A stretch of DNA of 58,158 bases from Lachnospiraceae bacterium. Its GTDB lineage: Bacteria; Bacillota; Clostridia; Lachnospirales; Lachnospiraceae. The notes below the pieces were generated by a model. It was not told the DNA's origin. It worked only from the letters and a program-made list of their open reading frames with translations, and searched no databases. A program made the position numbers and the translations under genes. The stretch lies in assembly GCA_029062895.1 (NCBI GenBank), contig JAIDPF010000028.1, positions 1-58,158 on the forward strand. The letters run 5' to 3'. The first letter of the stretch is position 1; each line of letters starts with the position of its first letter. Positions 35,160 to 43,579 of the stretch are shown in pieces.

Positions 35160-37991
35160 ATGATTGCTCATATGAAAATAATCAGCTGTCATATAGAAAA
35201 TTTCGGAAAGCTCAGTGATTACGACGTTCATTTTGAAGAAGGATGCAACGTGATCTGCCAAAGGAACGGCTGGGGAAAAAGTACCCTGATGGCGTTTTTA
35301 AGGGTCATGTTGTATGGCTTTGTGAATGAGTCAAAGAGAAGCGAGCTGGAAAATGAGCGTAAACGGTATAAGCCATGGCAGGGAGGCGCTTATGGCGGCA
35401 ATCTGACATTTGAAGCAGGGGGTAAAACATACCGGTGTTACAGGGTATTTGGAGATAAGGAGAAGGATGATCAGTTTCGGCTGGTAGATGATGCCACGAA
35501 TCTGGAAACAGATGATTTTTCAGAAAGACTTGGGGAAGAATTGTTCCAGATCGATCAGGATTCCTTTTTGAAAAGCGCGTGCATCGGTCAGATGAGATCA
35601 GACATCCGATTTGTGGAGGCAACCGGAAGTATGAGCGCCAAGCTGGGCGATCTGATGGAAGAGACCGGGGATGTCAGTCAATTTGAGGCGGTGGATAAGA
35701 AACTTACCGATCTGTTGAATCAGATGTCGCCAAGGCGTGCTACAGGTTCTTTGTATAAGCAGAAGAAAGAGATTGAGGAGTACAGTTTTCAGATTACAAA
35801 AAAAGGGAAGATAGAGCAGACGATTGCGGATATCAGAAAGAAACGCCAAGAGGAAGCAGAGCTGAAAGAGCGTTTGGGTGCTGAGCGCGATCAGGTCAAT
35901 GCAAAGCAGAAACAGCTGGTTCTTCAGGAGAAACGGAAGCGTTATCAGGCATTGATCGCAGAGCGCGATCAGAAGCAGGAGGAATATGAGAGTCAGCGGG
36001 AGCGGCTTCCAAAGGAATTTCCGGAAGAAAACGAACTGGAACGGAAGATCAAAATGGCGGCGGAGATGGAAGAAAATCATTCCGCCATGGAGATTTATAC
36101 CCTTTCAGCCGAGGAAGAACAGAAACTGAAGGATTATGAAGATAAGTTTAGTATCCGCCGGAGAGGAAGTCAGTTGCCTGCTGATGAGGTATCCGGCAGC
36201 AGTCCGTCGGAATGTCGTCCGCCTGAAAGGGAGGAGATCAACCGGATCAGGGGCGTGATACAAAAGTGGCGTGATCATCAAGGGAAATTAAACGAACTCC
36301 GGCTGCCGGATGAGGATCGCCGGAAGCTGGCGGCATACCGAAGTCGTTTTTCGGACGGGTCACCGAAAGAGGAAGAACTGGAAAGGCTGATCCGCAGCTG
36401 GGAGAAGAGAAATCAGAAGAAAGAGGCGCTTGCCACTAAGAAAGCGTCTTTGAATATGGCGAAAATGATGGCGCAGCAAGCAAAAGAGGCGGCTTTCAGA
36501 GAAGAAGCAGCCGCCAGAGCTGAGGCGGAAGCTGCTGCAAGGAAATCCGGCAACGTCGGTGGAATGATACTGCTTATAATGGGGCTGTTTATAGCGCTTG
36601 CAGGGATTCTTTTACTTATCACCTATCATAGGGGGATCGGTATCGCGGGAATGGTTCTTGGCGTTATGATTGCCGGGCTGGCAGTTGTTTATGGCATGCG
36701 AAGGAAGGGACGGAAGACAGAAAAAGCGATGTCGTTGCCCATAGACAGTCAAGATGACTTTGACGACATGGATGAGGAAGCGCTGAGTGAGGAAGATGAG
36801 GCAGTCCTTAGTCTGGAACAGGAAATCCGGGAAGATGATGATTTTATCCATAAGACAGAAGCAGAGGTAAGGCGTTATCTGGAGATTTATAAGATAGAGT
36901 GGGAGGAATACAGGATTTCAGATGAACTGCATCAGCTGAAAAATGCTGTCCGCGAATATCAAAGTATTCTGGCAAGAGAGGAACGCTACAGGCAGCAGGA
37001 GAAGGAATGTAACAATGATGAATTGCAGCGTCAGATCGAGGCGTTTTTGGGGAGGTATAACGCTCCGGAAGCGATTGCGGCAGGCGAGTATGGGGAACTG
37101 CTGCAAAGGCTGATAGGCGATGTGGAGAGATATCAGAAGTTGAAAGAAAAGAGGGATCATTACACCCGGCGCGTCAGGGTATATGAGCAGCAGAGAGAGG
37201 AATTACATAGCTTTATAGAACAGATGTCTTTGGAGCCGGAAGGCGATCTGTATGAGCAGCTTCTGGAATTGCAGAAGCACCTGAGAATATGTATCGAGAA
37301 ACGGCAGCAATTGCAGTCGGCGGAGAGGGCGTTGGAAGAATATAAAGATCAAGAGGGCAACAGGGCATTTTTGAGCGAACCGGAGGAGGAAGTACCGGAG
37401 ACTGCGGAACAGTTATATGAGAGACAGAATGAAATCTCCAGACAGATGGAGCGTGTGCAGAGCAATATCCATGCCTATCATATACAACTGGAGGAAAATG
37501 AAGAAAAGATAGAGCAGATCAATGAACAGGAATTGCTGTTAGAAGAGTTGAAGGAGATTTATGACACGGACTTAAAGAAGTATCATCATCTGGTCAAGAC
37601 ACAGGAATACTTAAAGATTGCAAAAGAGAGACTGACTGAAAAGTATATGGCGCCATTGTCGAACGGCTTTAGAAAGTATTACGGGATCCTGACCGGGGAG
37701 GAAGCCGGAAGATACCGTTTGGATGCGAATGCCCATTTAACCATAGAGGAACAGGGACTTCCAAGGCTGCCGGAGTTGTTGAGCGCCGGGTATCGGGATA
37801 TCGCCGGACTCTGTATGCGTATGGCGTTGATCGATGCCATGTATCAGAACGATGCGCCGTTTATCCTGATGGACGATCCCTTTGTCAATTATGATGAGCA
37901 GAATCTGCGGGGCGGAATGGAGTTCCTGAAAAAGGCGTCTGAAAGGTATCAGATCATTTATTTTACCTGCAGGCAGTCAACTCCTTATTAG
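35160..37991 (+). CDS. SbcC/YhaN-like AAA ATPase with a membrane hairpin
   Basis: 943 residues. The Walker A region NGWGKSTLMAF lies near residue 38, with ABC-type ATPase halves at the two ends and the Walker B ILMDDPFVNYDE near 905. Between them are long coiled coils (about 180-450 and 530-830). In the middle, where Rad50/SbcC carries a zinc hook, there are two hydrophobic helices (about 462-482 and 486-506) and no CxxC. That is the YhaN-like form, which is expected to be membrane-anchored. ATG 35160 has AGGA six bases upstream; ATG 35172 is an alternative. It is co-transcribed with the phosphoesterase. Confidence 0.85.
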   Translation: MIAHMKIISCHIENFGKLSDYDVHFEEGCNVICQRNGWGKSTLMAFLRVMLYGFVNESKRSELENERKRYKPWQGGAYGGNLTFEAGGKTYRCYRVFGDKEKDDQFRLVDDATNLETDDFSERLGEELFQIDQDSFLKSACIGQMRSDIRFVEATGSMSAKLGDLMEETGDVSQFEAVDKKLTDLLNQMSPRRATGSLYKQKKEIEEYSFQITKKGKIEQTIADIRKKRQEEAELKERLGAERDQVNAKQKQLVLQEKRKRYQALIAERDQKQEEYESQRERLPKEFPEENELERKIKMAAEMEENHSAMEIYTLSAEEEQKLKDYEDKFSIRRRGSQLPADEVSGSSPSECRPPEREEINRIRGVIQKWRDHQGKLNELRLPDEDRRKLAAYRSRFSDGSPKEEELERLIRSWEKRNQKKEALATKKASLNMAKMMAQQAKEAAFREEAAARAEAEAAARKSGNVGGMILLIMGLFIALAGILLLITYHRGIGIAGMVLGVMIAGLAVVYGMRRKGRKTEKAMSLPIDSQDDFDDMDEEALSEEDEAVLSLEQEIREDDDFIHKTEAEVRRYLEIYKIEWEEYRISDELHQLKNAVREYQSILAREERYRQQEKECNNDELQRQIEAFLGRYNAPEAIAAGEYGELLQRLIGDVERYQKLKEKRDHYTRRVRVYEQQREELHSFIEQMSLEPEGDLYEQLLELQKHLRICIEKRQQLQSAERALEEYKDQEGNRAFLSEPEEEVPETAEQLYERQNEISRQMERVQSNIHAYHIQLEENEEKIEQINEQELLLEELKEIYDTDLKKYHHLVKTQEYLKIAKERLTEKYMAPLSNGFRKYYGILTGEEAGRYRLDANAHLTIEEQGLPRLPELLSAGYRDIAGLCMRMALIDAMYQNDAPFILMDDPFVNYDEQNLRGGMEFLKKASERYQIIYFTCRQSTPY

Positions 37992-38049
37992 ATTTTTAAA
38001 CTAGTTCTTGATTTTATCATATATGTGCGATATTATGTTGATAGAACTT

Positions 38050-38122
38050 GGGGATATAGCTCAGTTGGGAGAGCGATGCGTTCGCAACGCATAGGTCAGG
38101 GGTTCGAGTCCCCCTATCTCCA
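38050..38122 (+). tRNA. tRNA-Ala (anticodon CGC)
   Basis: A 73-base cloverleaf. The acceptor stem is GGGGATA/TATCTCC with the G3-U70 pair that marks alanine tRNAs; the D-arm is GCTC/GAGC. The anticodon stem is ATGCG/CGCAT with loop TTCGCAA, so the anticodon is CGC and reads GCG. The T-arm loop is TTCGAGT. The outer T-stem pair is A-C rather than A-U. The 3' CCA is not encoded; a run of T follows directly. It stands alone with no neighbouring tRNA. Confidence 0.93.
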
Positions 38123-38165
38123 TTTTTTTATTGGCTTTGTTTGTTGCAACATCGCAACGGGATAC

Positions 38166-38194
38166 TTTACAAATTTTGAGATATTAGTTATAAT
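38166..38194 (+). promoter_or_regulatory. strong promoter for a short transcript after tRNA-Ala
   Basis: TTTACA (38166-38171), exactly 17 bases, then a perfect TATAAT (38189-38194). The only thing between it and a strong terminator 60 bases downstream is the candidate small RNA below. Confidence 0.65.
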
Positions 38195-38199
38195 GTGCT

Positions 38200-38302
38200 T
38201 AACAAGAGAGCCAATGGCTAGAGTACACCTAGCCGCCGGTAGAATAAGTGATACAAAAAGTAGCGCCTTATCTTGCTAGGACGAGGGCGCTACTTTTTGC
38301 GT
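38200..38302 (+). ncRNA. candidate small RNA of about 100 nt (possibly encoding a 21-residue peptide)
   Basis: The predicted transcript starts near 38201 and ends at the terminator at 38255-38298. It would contain a hairpin GGCTAG...CTAGCC (about 38215-38233) and the terminator stem. An ATG at 38213 opens 21 codons (MARVHLAAGRISDTKSSALSC) that stop in the terminator loop, with a weak GAGAG upstream. I do not recognise a known RNA family. It could be a regulatory RNA, a small-peptide mRNA or a leader remnant. Confidence 0.45.
38255..38298 (+). terminator. strong hairpin terminator
   Basis: AAAAAGTAGCGCC (38255-38267) pairs perfectly with GGCGCTACTTTTT (38286-38298). A and T runs on both sides make it bidirectional, so it could also end the minus-strand XRE gene transcript. 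Confidence 0.85.
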
Positions 38303-38375
38303 TTAATGTAGATAACAAGTGTAACTACAGCGCAAAGCATAATTACAAAACTGAAAAGATCAGAGTATGTAACCA

Positions 38376-38711
38376 TTAATTATTATTTTTTTCGGTTTTC
38401 AAAAACTTCGCATATGAGATGAGTCGTTCTAGCTGGTCAGGGGGAAGGCTTTGCGAGAGAGTTACTAAATAGTTGATATCAGAATCGGAATCTTTTCTTG
38501 TATCTCCCATTTCATCCCAACCCATAAGATAAGGAACGCTGCACTTTAGGACTTTAGCCAGGGGTTCCATAATGTTAGTTGGCAATTTTTCAATTTCTTT
38601 GCTTTCGTATCTATAAATCGTCGCCCTGGATACATGGAGCGCATTGGCAACTTCGTCGGCAGATAAACCAAGTTCTTTACGTCTTTTCTTGATACGTTCA
38701 TAAATCTCCAT
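38376..38711 (-). CDS. XRE family helix-turn-helix regulator
   Basis: 111 residues: a HTH_3 domain (residues 3-62, IKKRRKELGLSADEVANALHVSRATIYRYE) followed by a C-terminal helix pair (about 80-108). It resembles phage-repressor-like regulators of small operons. RBS AAGGAGG lies before the ATG. It is divergent from the Panacea/MazF-like pair across a 280-base gap that contains promoters for both directions, so it probably controls that pair or itself. Confidence 0.85.
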   Translation of the reverse strand: MEIYERIKKRRKELGLSADEVANALHVSRATIYRYESKEIEKLPTNIMEPLAKVLKCSVPYLMGWDEMGDTRKDSDSDINYLVTLSQSLPPDQLERLISYAKFLKTEKNNN

Positions 38712-38734
38712 ATCGAAGACCTCCTTGTAAAGAA

Positions 38735-38763
38735 ATCATACTACAGTAGTCGCATAAATGCAA
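38735..38763 (-). promoter_or_regulatory. promoter of the XRE gene (minus strand)
   Basis: On the minus strand, TTGCAT (38763-38758), 17 bases and TATGAT (38740-38735) lie 24 bases before the start codon. The -35 box lies within ATAAATGCAAC, and a similar AAAATGCAAAA occurs at 38785-38795; these may be operator half-sites. Confidence 0.5.
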
Positions 38764-38801
38764 CAAATATAAAAAATATTCTCAAAAATGCAAAAACTAT
38801 A

Positions 38802-38830
38802 TTGACTTAAAAAATATGCTATGTTATTTT
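38802..38830 (+). promoter_or_regulatory. putative promoter of the Panacea/MazF-like operon
   Basis: TTGACT (38802-38807), a 17-base spacer and TATTTT (38825-38830). The leader of about 155 bases that follows contains the hairpin at 38901-38924. Confidence 0.45.
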
Positions 38831-38900
38831 CAAAACATATATAAGCGCATTTTGCTACGAAGAAAGTAACATATGACTAATAGATCTGGCGTTTTGCCTG

Positions 38901-38924
38901 ATATGGTTCTGTCGGGAACCATAT
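38901..38924 (+). promoter_or_regulatory. leader hairpin of the Panacea/MazF-like operon
   Basis: ATATGGTTC (38901-38909) and GAACCATAT (38916-38924) form a 9-bp stem with loop TGTCGG. It is followed by ATTTACC rather than a T run, so it is more likely an operator palindrome or leader structure than a terminator. Confidence 0.45.
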
Positions 38925-38991
38925 ATTTACCATGAATTAATGTGAAATAATGCACTGTAGTTTTGATAGCAGAAGGAGGAAGAAGTACTAT

Positions 38992-39615
38992 ATGTTAAAT
39001 GCAAAAGAGGCGGCAAAGTGGTTTATCTACCGCAATCCGGAACTTTCGTCAGGATATATTGATGAGAATACTAAGATCAATAAACTGTTGTATTTTTCGA
39101 ATTTAATGCATTATTGCGTAGATCATAAGGTGATGTTTGATGAAGAGTTTGTCGCTTTTCCGAACGGACCGGTGTTATTCAGTGTTTATCGGGATTACCG
39201 GTATCATGGACTGAATCTTCTGCCGCGGCAGAGTCCACGGATCGAAGGCATGCCGGGACAGATTCTTGATATCATCAATTTTGTTTATGGCGATCTGTCC
39301 GCCGATCAGCTTGTCAGGGAGTCGCATACACATTCGTTGTGGAGGAATGTACGGCATCTGATTCCGGGGAATCCGGGAATTGATTTTTCCAAAGTGGAGC
39401 CGGAGCTTGCGGAATATAACAGGGCATTGTATAGAACTTATGCGGAGATGGATTTTTCTACTCTGGTAAAGGAGAAAATATGCGGTAATATCTATTATTA
39501 TTTAAAGGATTCCTTTTTCATGACAGAGGATATTGTGGAGAAGCTTTCACAGCTTGGAAGATATGGGGAACCACGATTCCTTGAATATATTGACGGAGAG
39601 CTGGTGATTTCTTAA
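38992..39615 (+). CDS. Panacea/SocA-type (DUF4065) protein, probable antitoxin
   Basis: 207 residues from ATG 38992 (RBS AAGGAGG). The N-terminal two-thirds (AKWFIYRNPE, KINKLLYFSNLMHYC, EEFVAFPNGPVLFSVYRDYR) is the SocA/GepA Panacea domain, with its KL.K.LY and A...GPV motifs. Panacea proteins neutralise many unrelated toxins. The next gene begins inside this stop codon (TTAATGA), so the pair is tightly coupled. The C-terminal 60 residues are extra to the domain and could confer toxin specificity. A divergent XRE regulator lies upstream. Confidence 0.8.
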   Translation: MLNAKEAAKWFIYRNPELSSGYIDENTKINKLLYFSNLMHYCVDHKVMFDEEFVAFPNGPVLFSVYRDYRYHGLNLLPRQSPRIEGMPGQILDIINFVYGDLSADQLVRESHTHSLWRNVRHLIPGNPGIDFSKVEPELAEYNRALYRTYAEMDFSTLVKEKICGNIYYYLKDSFFMTEDIVEKLSQLGRYGEPRFLEYIDGELVIS

Positions 39616-40058
39616 TGAAGGATGTGATGATCGCTTTTTTATATTTTCCGAACGACCCAAGCCATAATGGCGCGGCGCATCAAATGTATGTGACGGAACA
39701 TACGGATGGGATATTAAAATTTTATTCCATTTCCTCTATTCTGGGGAAGGAACGACGGGTTTATGGAGAGGATGGCAGCCGGTACGCAGTGATTCTGCCG
39801 CCGGAGCACAGGCACAATGGATTTCGCGTGCCGTCTTTTATTGACTGTAGTAAGATGTACCAGATCGTGATCGAACGCCCCATCGATCTGTCAACTTTAA
39901 CGCAGAGGACGTTGGCTCCTGAATTAAAACAGCGGATAGAATCTAAAATTGCGGAAATGAAGAAAATGGGGAAACATATGATTTTTCGAATTAATGAAAA
40001 AGATTTTCGGGCGTGGAATCCAAGAGTATGCTATAATCATAATATTGGTTCTTATTAA
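39615..40058 (+). CDS. putative toxin with a MazF/PemK-like SH3-barrel region
   Basis: 147 residues. The second half, GFRVPSFIDCSKMYQI followed by LSQR-like LTQRTLAPELKQRIESKI, resembles MazF/PemK-type double-psi/SH3-barrel proteins, where '.PSFIDCTKxYxI' and 'LSxRxLxPELxxRI' recur. The first half has AFLYFPNDPSHNGAAHQMYV. The start codon overlaps the Panacea stop, as is common in toxin-antitoxin operons. Toxin function is inferred from gene order and this partial resemblance. Alternatively it could be a small non-toxic partner. Confidence 0.55.
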   Translation: MKDVMIAFLYFPNDPSHNGAAHQMYVTEHTDGILKFYSISSILGKERRVYGEDGSRYAVILPPEHRHNGFRVPSFIDCSKMYQIVIERPIDLSTLTQRTLAPELKQRIESKIAEMKKMGKHMIFRINEKDFRAWNPRVCYNHNIGSY

Positions 40059-40094
40059 AAAAGTAAACGGGAGAAAAAGGGAGTCATGCATGGC

Positions 40095-40802
40095 ATGGGG
40101 ACGGTGATCAATGTTGCGGCAGTGGTCCTTGGCGGACTGATCGGATTGTTATTCGGAAAGAAACTTAAGGCGCGTTTTCAGGAGACGCTGATTGGCGCCA
40201 TAGGGGTATGCGTTTTATTTATTGGGATTGCAGGCGCAATGGAGGAAATGCTGACGGTTCGTGAAACTGGTCTGCAGAGCGGCGGCACCATGGTGTTGAT
40301 CGGAAGCATGGCGCTTGGATCAATCATTGGTGAATTGTTGAATATAGAAGGGCTTTTAGAGCGGTTTGGAGGCTGGCTGAAGATCAAAGCAAGAAGTGAG
40401 GGCGATGCAGGTTTTGTAGAGGGATTTGTAACGGCTTCTCTGACAATCTGTATTGGGGCTATGGCTGTGGTAGGTGCAATTCAGGATAGCCTTCAGGGTG
40501 ATTGCTCCATTCTTGTGGCGAAGGCGGTTCTTGACATGATGATTATCATGATTATGACAGCATCGAAAGGGCGGGGATGCATTTTTTCGGCGATTCCCGT
40601 TGCGGTGCTGCAAGGAAGCATTACGTTACTTGCGTTCTTTCTGGAACCTGTATTTACAGAGTTGGCGCTTTCTTATCTGTCCATGGTGGGTTCCGTTCTC
40701 ATATTCTGTGTGGGAATCAATCTTTTATGGAAACAGAAGCTTAAGGTAGCCAATATGTTGCCTGCGTTGTTAATTGCGGTGATTTGGGCATTGATAGATT
40801 GA
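40095..40802 (+). CDS. DUF554 family membrane protein (YqgA-like)
   Basis: 235 residues with about seven membrane helices and the DUF554 start GTVINVAAVVLGGLIGLLFGKKL. The further family motif FVEGFVTASLTICIGAMAVVGAIQD lies near residue 115. These proteins are thought to be membrane transport-like proteins of unknown function. ATG 40095 gives the family N-terminus; ATG 40086 is too close to GGGAG. It stands alone between the toxin-like gene and the hybrid kinase. Confidence 0.85.
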   Translation: MGTVINVAAVVLGGLIGLLFGKKLKARFQETLIGAIGVCVLFIGIAGAMEEMLTVRETGLQSGGTMVLIGSMALGSIIGELLNIEGLLERFGGWLKIKARSEGDAGFVEGFVTASLTICIGAMAVVGAIQDSLQGDCSILVAKAVLDMMIIMIMTASKGRGCIFSAIPVAVLQGSITLLAFFLEPVFTELALSYLSMVGSVLIFCVGINLLWKQKLKVANMLPALLIAVIWALID

Positions 40803-40907
40803 TATTTCCTTTCATGGGACTTATAATTGTAACAAGAGAAATATTATGGATATTTTTGAGTGATTTGAAAGGCTATTATTTAACGATTATTTTTGGAGAT
40901 AGAGATC

Positions 40908-43502
40908 ATGGAGAAAAGAACAACACGTTTTCTGAATGTCAGTCTTGTTCTGGTATCGCTTTTTTGTATTATCATATTTATTATTCAGGCGGTCTGGGCG
41001 AATCTTATGGGAGAGGAAGCCATCAGACAGTTGGGCGTCTTCTATATGTCAGGGATCAGCGAACAGGTAACCTCTCATTTCGGAACCACCATTGAGCTTC
41101 GTCTGTCTCAGGTAGAATCGCTGGTAGATGCCGTTCCGCCTGGACGCGTTACGACGGAAAGCGCCATGCAGGTGGCGCTGAACTATAATGCACGTTCGGC
41201 AGGCTTTGAATATCTGGCCCTTTATACGGAGGACGGAACCTTTCATATGCTTTATGGTTCTCAGGTGACGGCGGACGTTCCGGGGGATCTGCACCGTTCC
41301 GTTCAGGGAGGTCAATATAATGTCTGTGCAGGAAAGGATGCCGCAGGAACGCCGGTTGTGTTAATGGGCGTACCGGCTGCTTACCCCACGGGTGACGGGA
41401 ATAAGAGCATCGCGTTGGTTGCGGGACTGCCCAGCAGTTACCTCAATGATACATTGGAAACCAATATTCAAAGCAGCATCATGGAATATTCCATCATCCG
41501 CACAGATGGCAGTTATGTTTTGAGTAACGATGCCATAGAAGAAAATTATTTTGACCGGATCGAAACTTTATATGAAACCTGTAATGGAAAAGAACCGGCT
41601 CAGTATGCGGAGGAATTTCGTGAAGCGCTGGAAGCCGGCAGGGATTATACCAGTGAAGCGGTGATCGCCGGTGAATCATGGAATGTTTATTGCACCAATC
41701 TTCCGAATTCGGAATGGCACCTTATTTTGAAAATTTCACATAATACGCTGAATGAGACGGTCAATCTTCTCCAGAGAAGATGGGCCTATGTTTCCGTTGG
41801 CGGCGGTGCGCTGATCATCGGTGCGCTTCTTCTTGTCTTCTTTGGATATTACCGTCTGACAAAGTTACATATGCAGGCATTGGAGGAAGCCAGAGAAACA
41901 GCGGAACAGGCGATGCTTTTAGCAGAGCGTTCCAACAGGGTGAAAAGTGAATTTCTCTCCAACATGAGCCATGATATCCGTACTCCGATGAATGGCATCA
42001 TGGGAATGACGTCGGTCGCCATCAGCAGTCTGGATAATCCGTCCAAGGTGCGGTCCTGTCTGAGAAAGATACATATCTCCAGTAGACACCTGCTGGGCTT
42101 GATCAACGATATGCTCGATATGTCCAAAATTGAGACCGGGAAACTTACCTTAAATATGGAACCGATTTGTGTGCGTGATATTATGCAGAATGTTGAAACG
42201 GTTATCCAGCCGATGGTCCAGGAGAAAAAACAACATTTCAATATTTATTTACATGATATCTATCATGAAAATGTATGCTCGGACAGAGTCCGTTTAAGCC
42301 AGATCCTTTTGAATATTCTCGGAAATGCGGTGAAGTTTACCCCGGAGGGCGGTGCCATTGAAGCGGATCTGTATGAAGAGGCTTCTCCGATGGGAAATGA
42401 ATATATTCGTTCCCATCTGCACGTCAGGGATAACGGCATAGGGATGTCCAAAGAATTTCAGGAAAAGATATTTGATGCGTTTGCCAGAGAAGATAATGCC
42501 CGTGTGGATAAAACGGCCGGAGCCGGAATGGGTCTGACGATTGCCAAGCGTATTGTGGATGCAATGGGCGGTACCATTACGGTAGAAAGCGAGCAGGGAA
42601 AAGGTAGTCATTTTCATATTGTGATAGATATGGAAAAAGCGACACAGGAGGAGAAGAAACTACAGCTGCCGGGGCGTAATATTCTGGTGATCGATGATGA
42701 TCCAACGGCGGCAGAACTGGCGGCCTCCGCACTGGAATCCATCGGGCTTAAGGCGGAGATGGCGGCAGATCTGCAGCAGGCATTCCGGATGATAGAGGAA
42801 CGTCACAGCAAAAACGAGAAATATCACATGGTTCTTTTAGATTGGGATCTGCAAGGTCAGGATTGGATCAAGGCTTCGGAAGAATTATTCGATCGTTTTG
42901 GACAGGATCTGCCTATTATCATTATCACTGACGGCGAATGGGATGAATTGGAACTCAAAATGGAAAAAACCAACATCTCTGGTTTTATTTCCAAACCTCT
43001 GTTCCGTTCCAGCCTTTATTATGGTCTGCGTAAGTTTATGGAAGCGGAGGCGCTGAAGCAGGAGCAGAAAGAAGAAGCAGGCATAGGGGAAGCAGGCAAA
43101 GAAGAAATTGGCATTGAATTAAAAGGAAGACGTATCCTCATTGCAGAAGATAATGAATTGAACTGGGAGATTGCCAGTGCGATTCTTTCTGAATTTGGAC
43201 TGGAAGTGGAGTGGGCGGAAAACGGGAAGCTTTGTGTGGAACAGTTTGAACAGTCTGCTCCGGGTTGGTATGATGCTATCTTAATGGATCTTCGGATGCC
43301 TGTTATGACAGGCTTTGAAGCGGCGGAAGCGATACGGAAGCTGGAGAAAGAAGATGCGCAGACCATCCCCATTATTGCAGTCAGCGCGGATGTCTTTGAG
43401 GAGGATATTCAAAAATGTCTTGACTGTGGGATGAATGCCCACACGGCGAAACCTTTAGACCCGCAGAAAGCGCTTTCTCTGATAGAACAGTATCTTCATT
43501 AG
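40908..43502 (+). CDS. hybrid sensor histidine kinase with two receiver domains
   Basis: 864 residues. Membrane helix 1 (about 10-32), an extracellular sensor of about 250 residues (Cache-like), and helix 2 (about 290-310) come first. The HisKA domain has the H-box LSNMSHDIRTPMNGIM near 350, and the ATPase domain has G1 RDNGIGMSKEFQEKIFDAFARED and G2 GAGMGLTIAKRIV. Two receivers follow: REC1 (about 590-705: IDDDP, LLDWDL, SKPL) and REC2 (about 740-860: EDNELN, LMDLRMPV, AKPLDP), both with intact Asp and Lys. ATG 40908 is nine bases after GGAG. No output regulator is nearby. A solute-binding lipoprotein follows and may supply ligand. Confidence 0.9.
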   Translation: MEKRTTRFLNVSLVLVSLFCIIIFIIQAVWANLMGEEAIRQLGVFYMSGISEQVTSHFGTTIELRLSQVESLVDAVPPGRVTTESAMQVALNYNARSAGFEYLALYTEDGTFHMLYGSQVTADVPGDLHRSVQGGQYNVCAGKDAAGTPVVLMGVPAAYPTGDGNKSIALVAGLPSSYLNDTLETNIQSSIMEYSIIRTDGSYVLSNDAIEENYFDRIETLYETCNGKEPAQYAEEFREALEAGRDYTSEAVIAGESWNVYCTNLPNSEWHLILKISHNTLNETVNLLQRRWAYVSVGGGALIIGALLLVFFGYYRLTKLHMQALEEARETAEQAMLLAERSNRVKSEFLSNMSHDIRTPMNGIMGMTSVAISSLDNPSKVRSCLRKIHISSRHLLGLINDMLDMSKIETGKLTLNMEPICVRDIMQNVETVIQPMVQEKKQHFNIYLHDIYHENVCSDRVRLSQILLNILGNAVKFTPEGGAIEADLYEEASPMGNEYIRSHLHVRDNGIGMSKEFQEKIFDAFAREDNARVDKTAGAGMGLTIAKRIVDAMGGTITVESEQGKGSHFHIVIDMEKATQEEKKLQLPGRNILVIDDDPTAAELAASALESIGLKAEMAADLQQAFRMIEERHSKNEKYHMVLLDWDLQGQDWIKASEELFDRFGQDLPIIIITDGEWDELELKMEKTNISGFISKPLFRSSLYYGLRKFMEAEALKQEQKEEAGIGEAGKEEIGIELKGRRILIAEDNELNWEIASAILSEFGLEVEWAENGKLCVEQFEQSAPGWYDAILMDLRMPVMTGFEAAEAIRKLEKEDAQTIPIIAVSADVFEEDIQKCLDCGMNAHTAKPLDPQKALSLIEQYLH

Positions 43503-43508
43503 GAACAT

Positions 43509-43541
43509 GCTGATAAAAGCGGTGATTTTATCAGCGTTTCT
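43509..43541 (+). terminator. hairpin terminator after the hybrid kinase
   Basis: GCTGATAAAA (43509-43518) pairs with TTTTATCAGC (43526-43535), followed by GTTTCTT. It lies between the kinase and the binding-protein gene, so expression of the latter may be partly independent. Confidence 0.65.
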
Positions 43542-43579
43542 TCAGAGTCAATAGGAATGGAAAGGCATGGAGGATTATT

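Noticed and set aside
35598-36080. 160-codon minus-strand ORF inside the SbcC-like gene
   Set aside because: Leu/Phe-rich antisense of Glu/Lys-rich coiled-coil codons, a common artefact.
38025-38279. 84-codon ORF covering tRNA-Ala
   Set aside because: It reads through the tRNA (WGYSSVGRA...GFESPYLH), a well-known spurious product of tRNA genes, and has no RBS.
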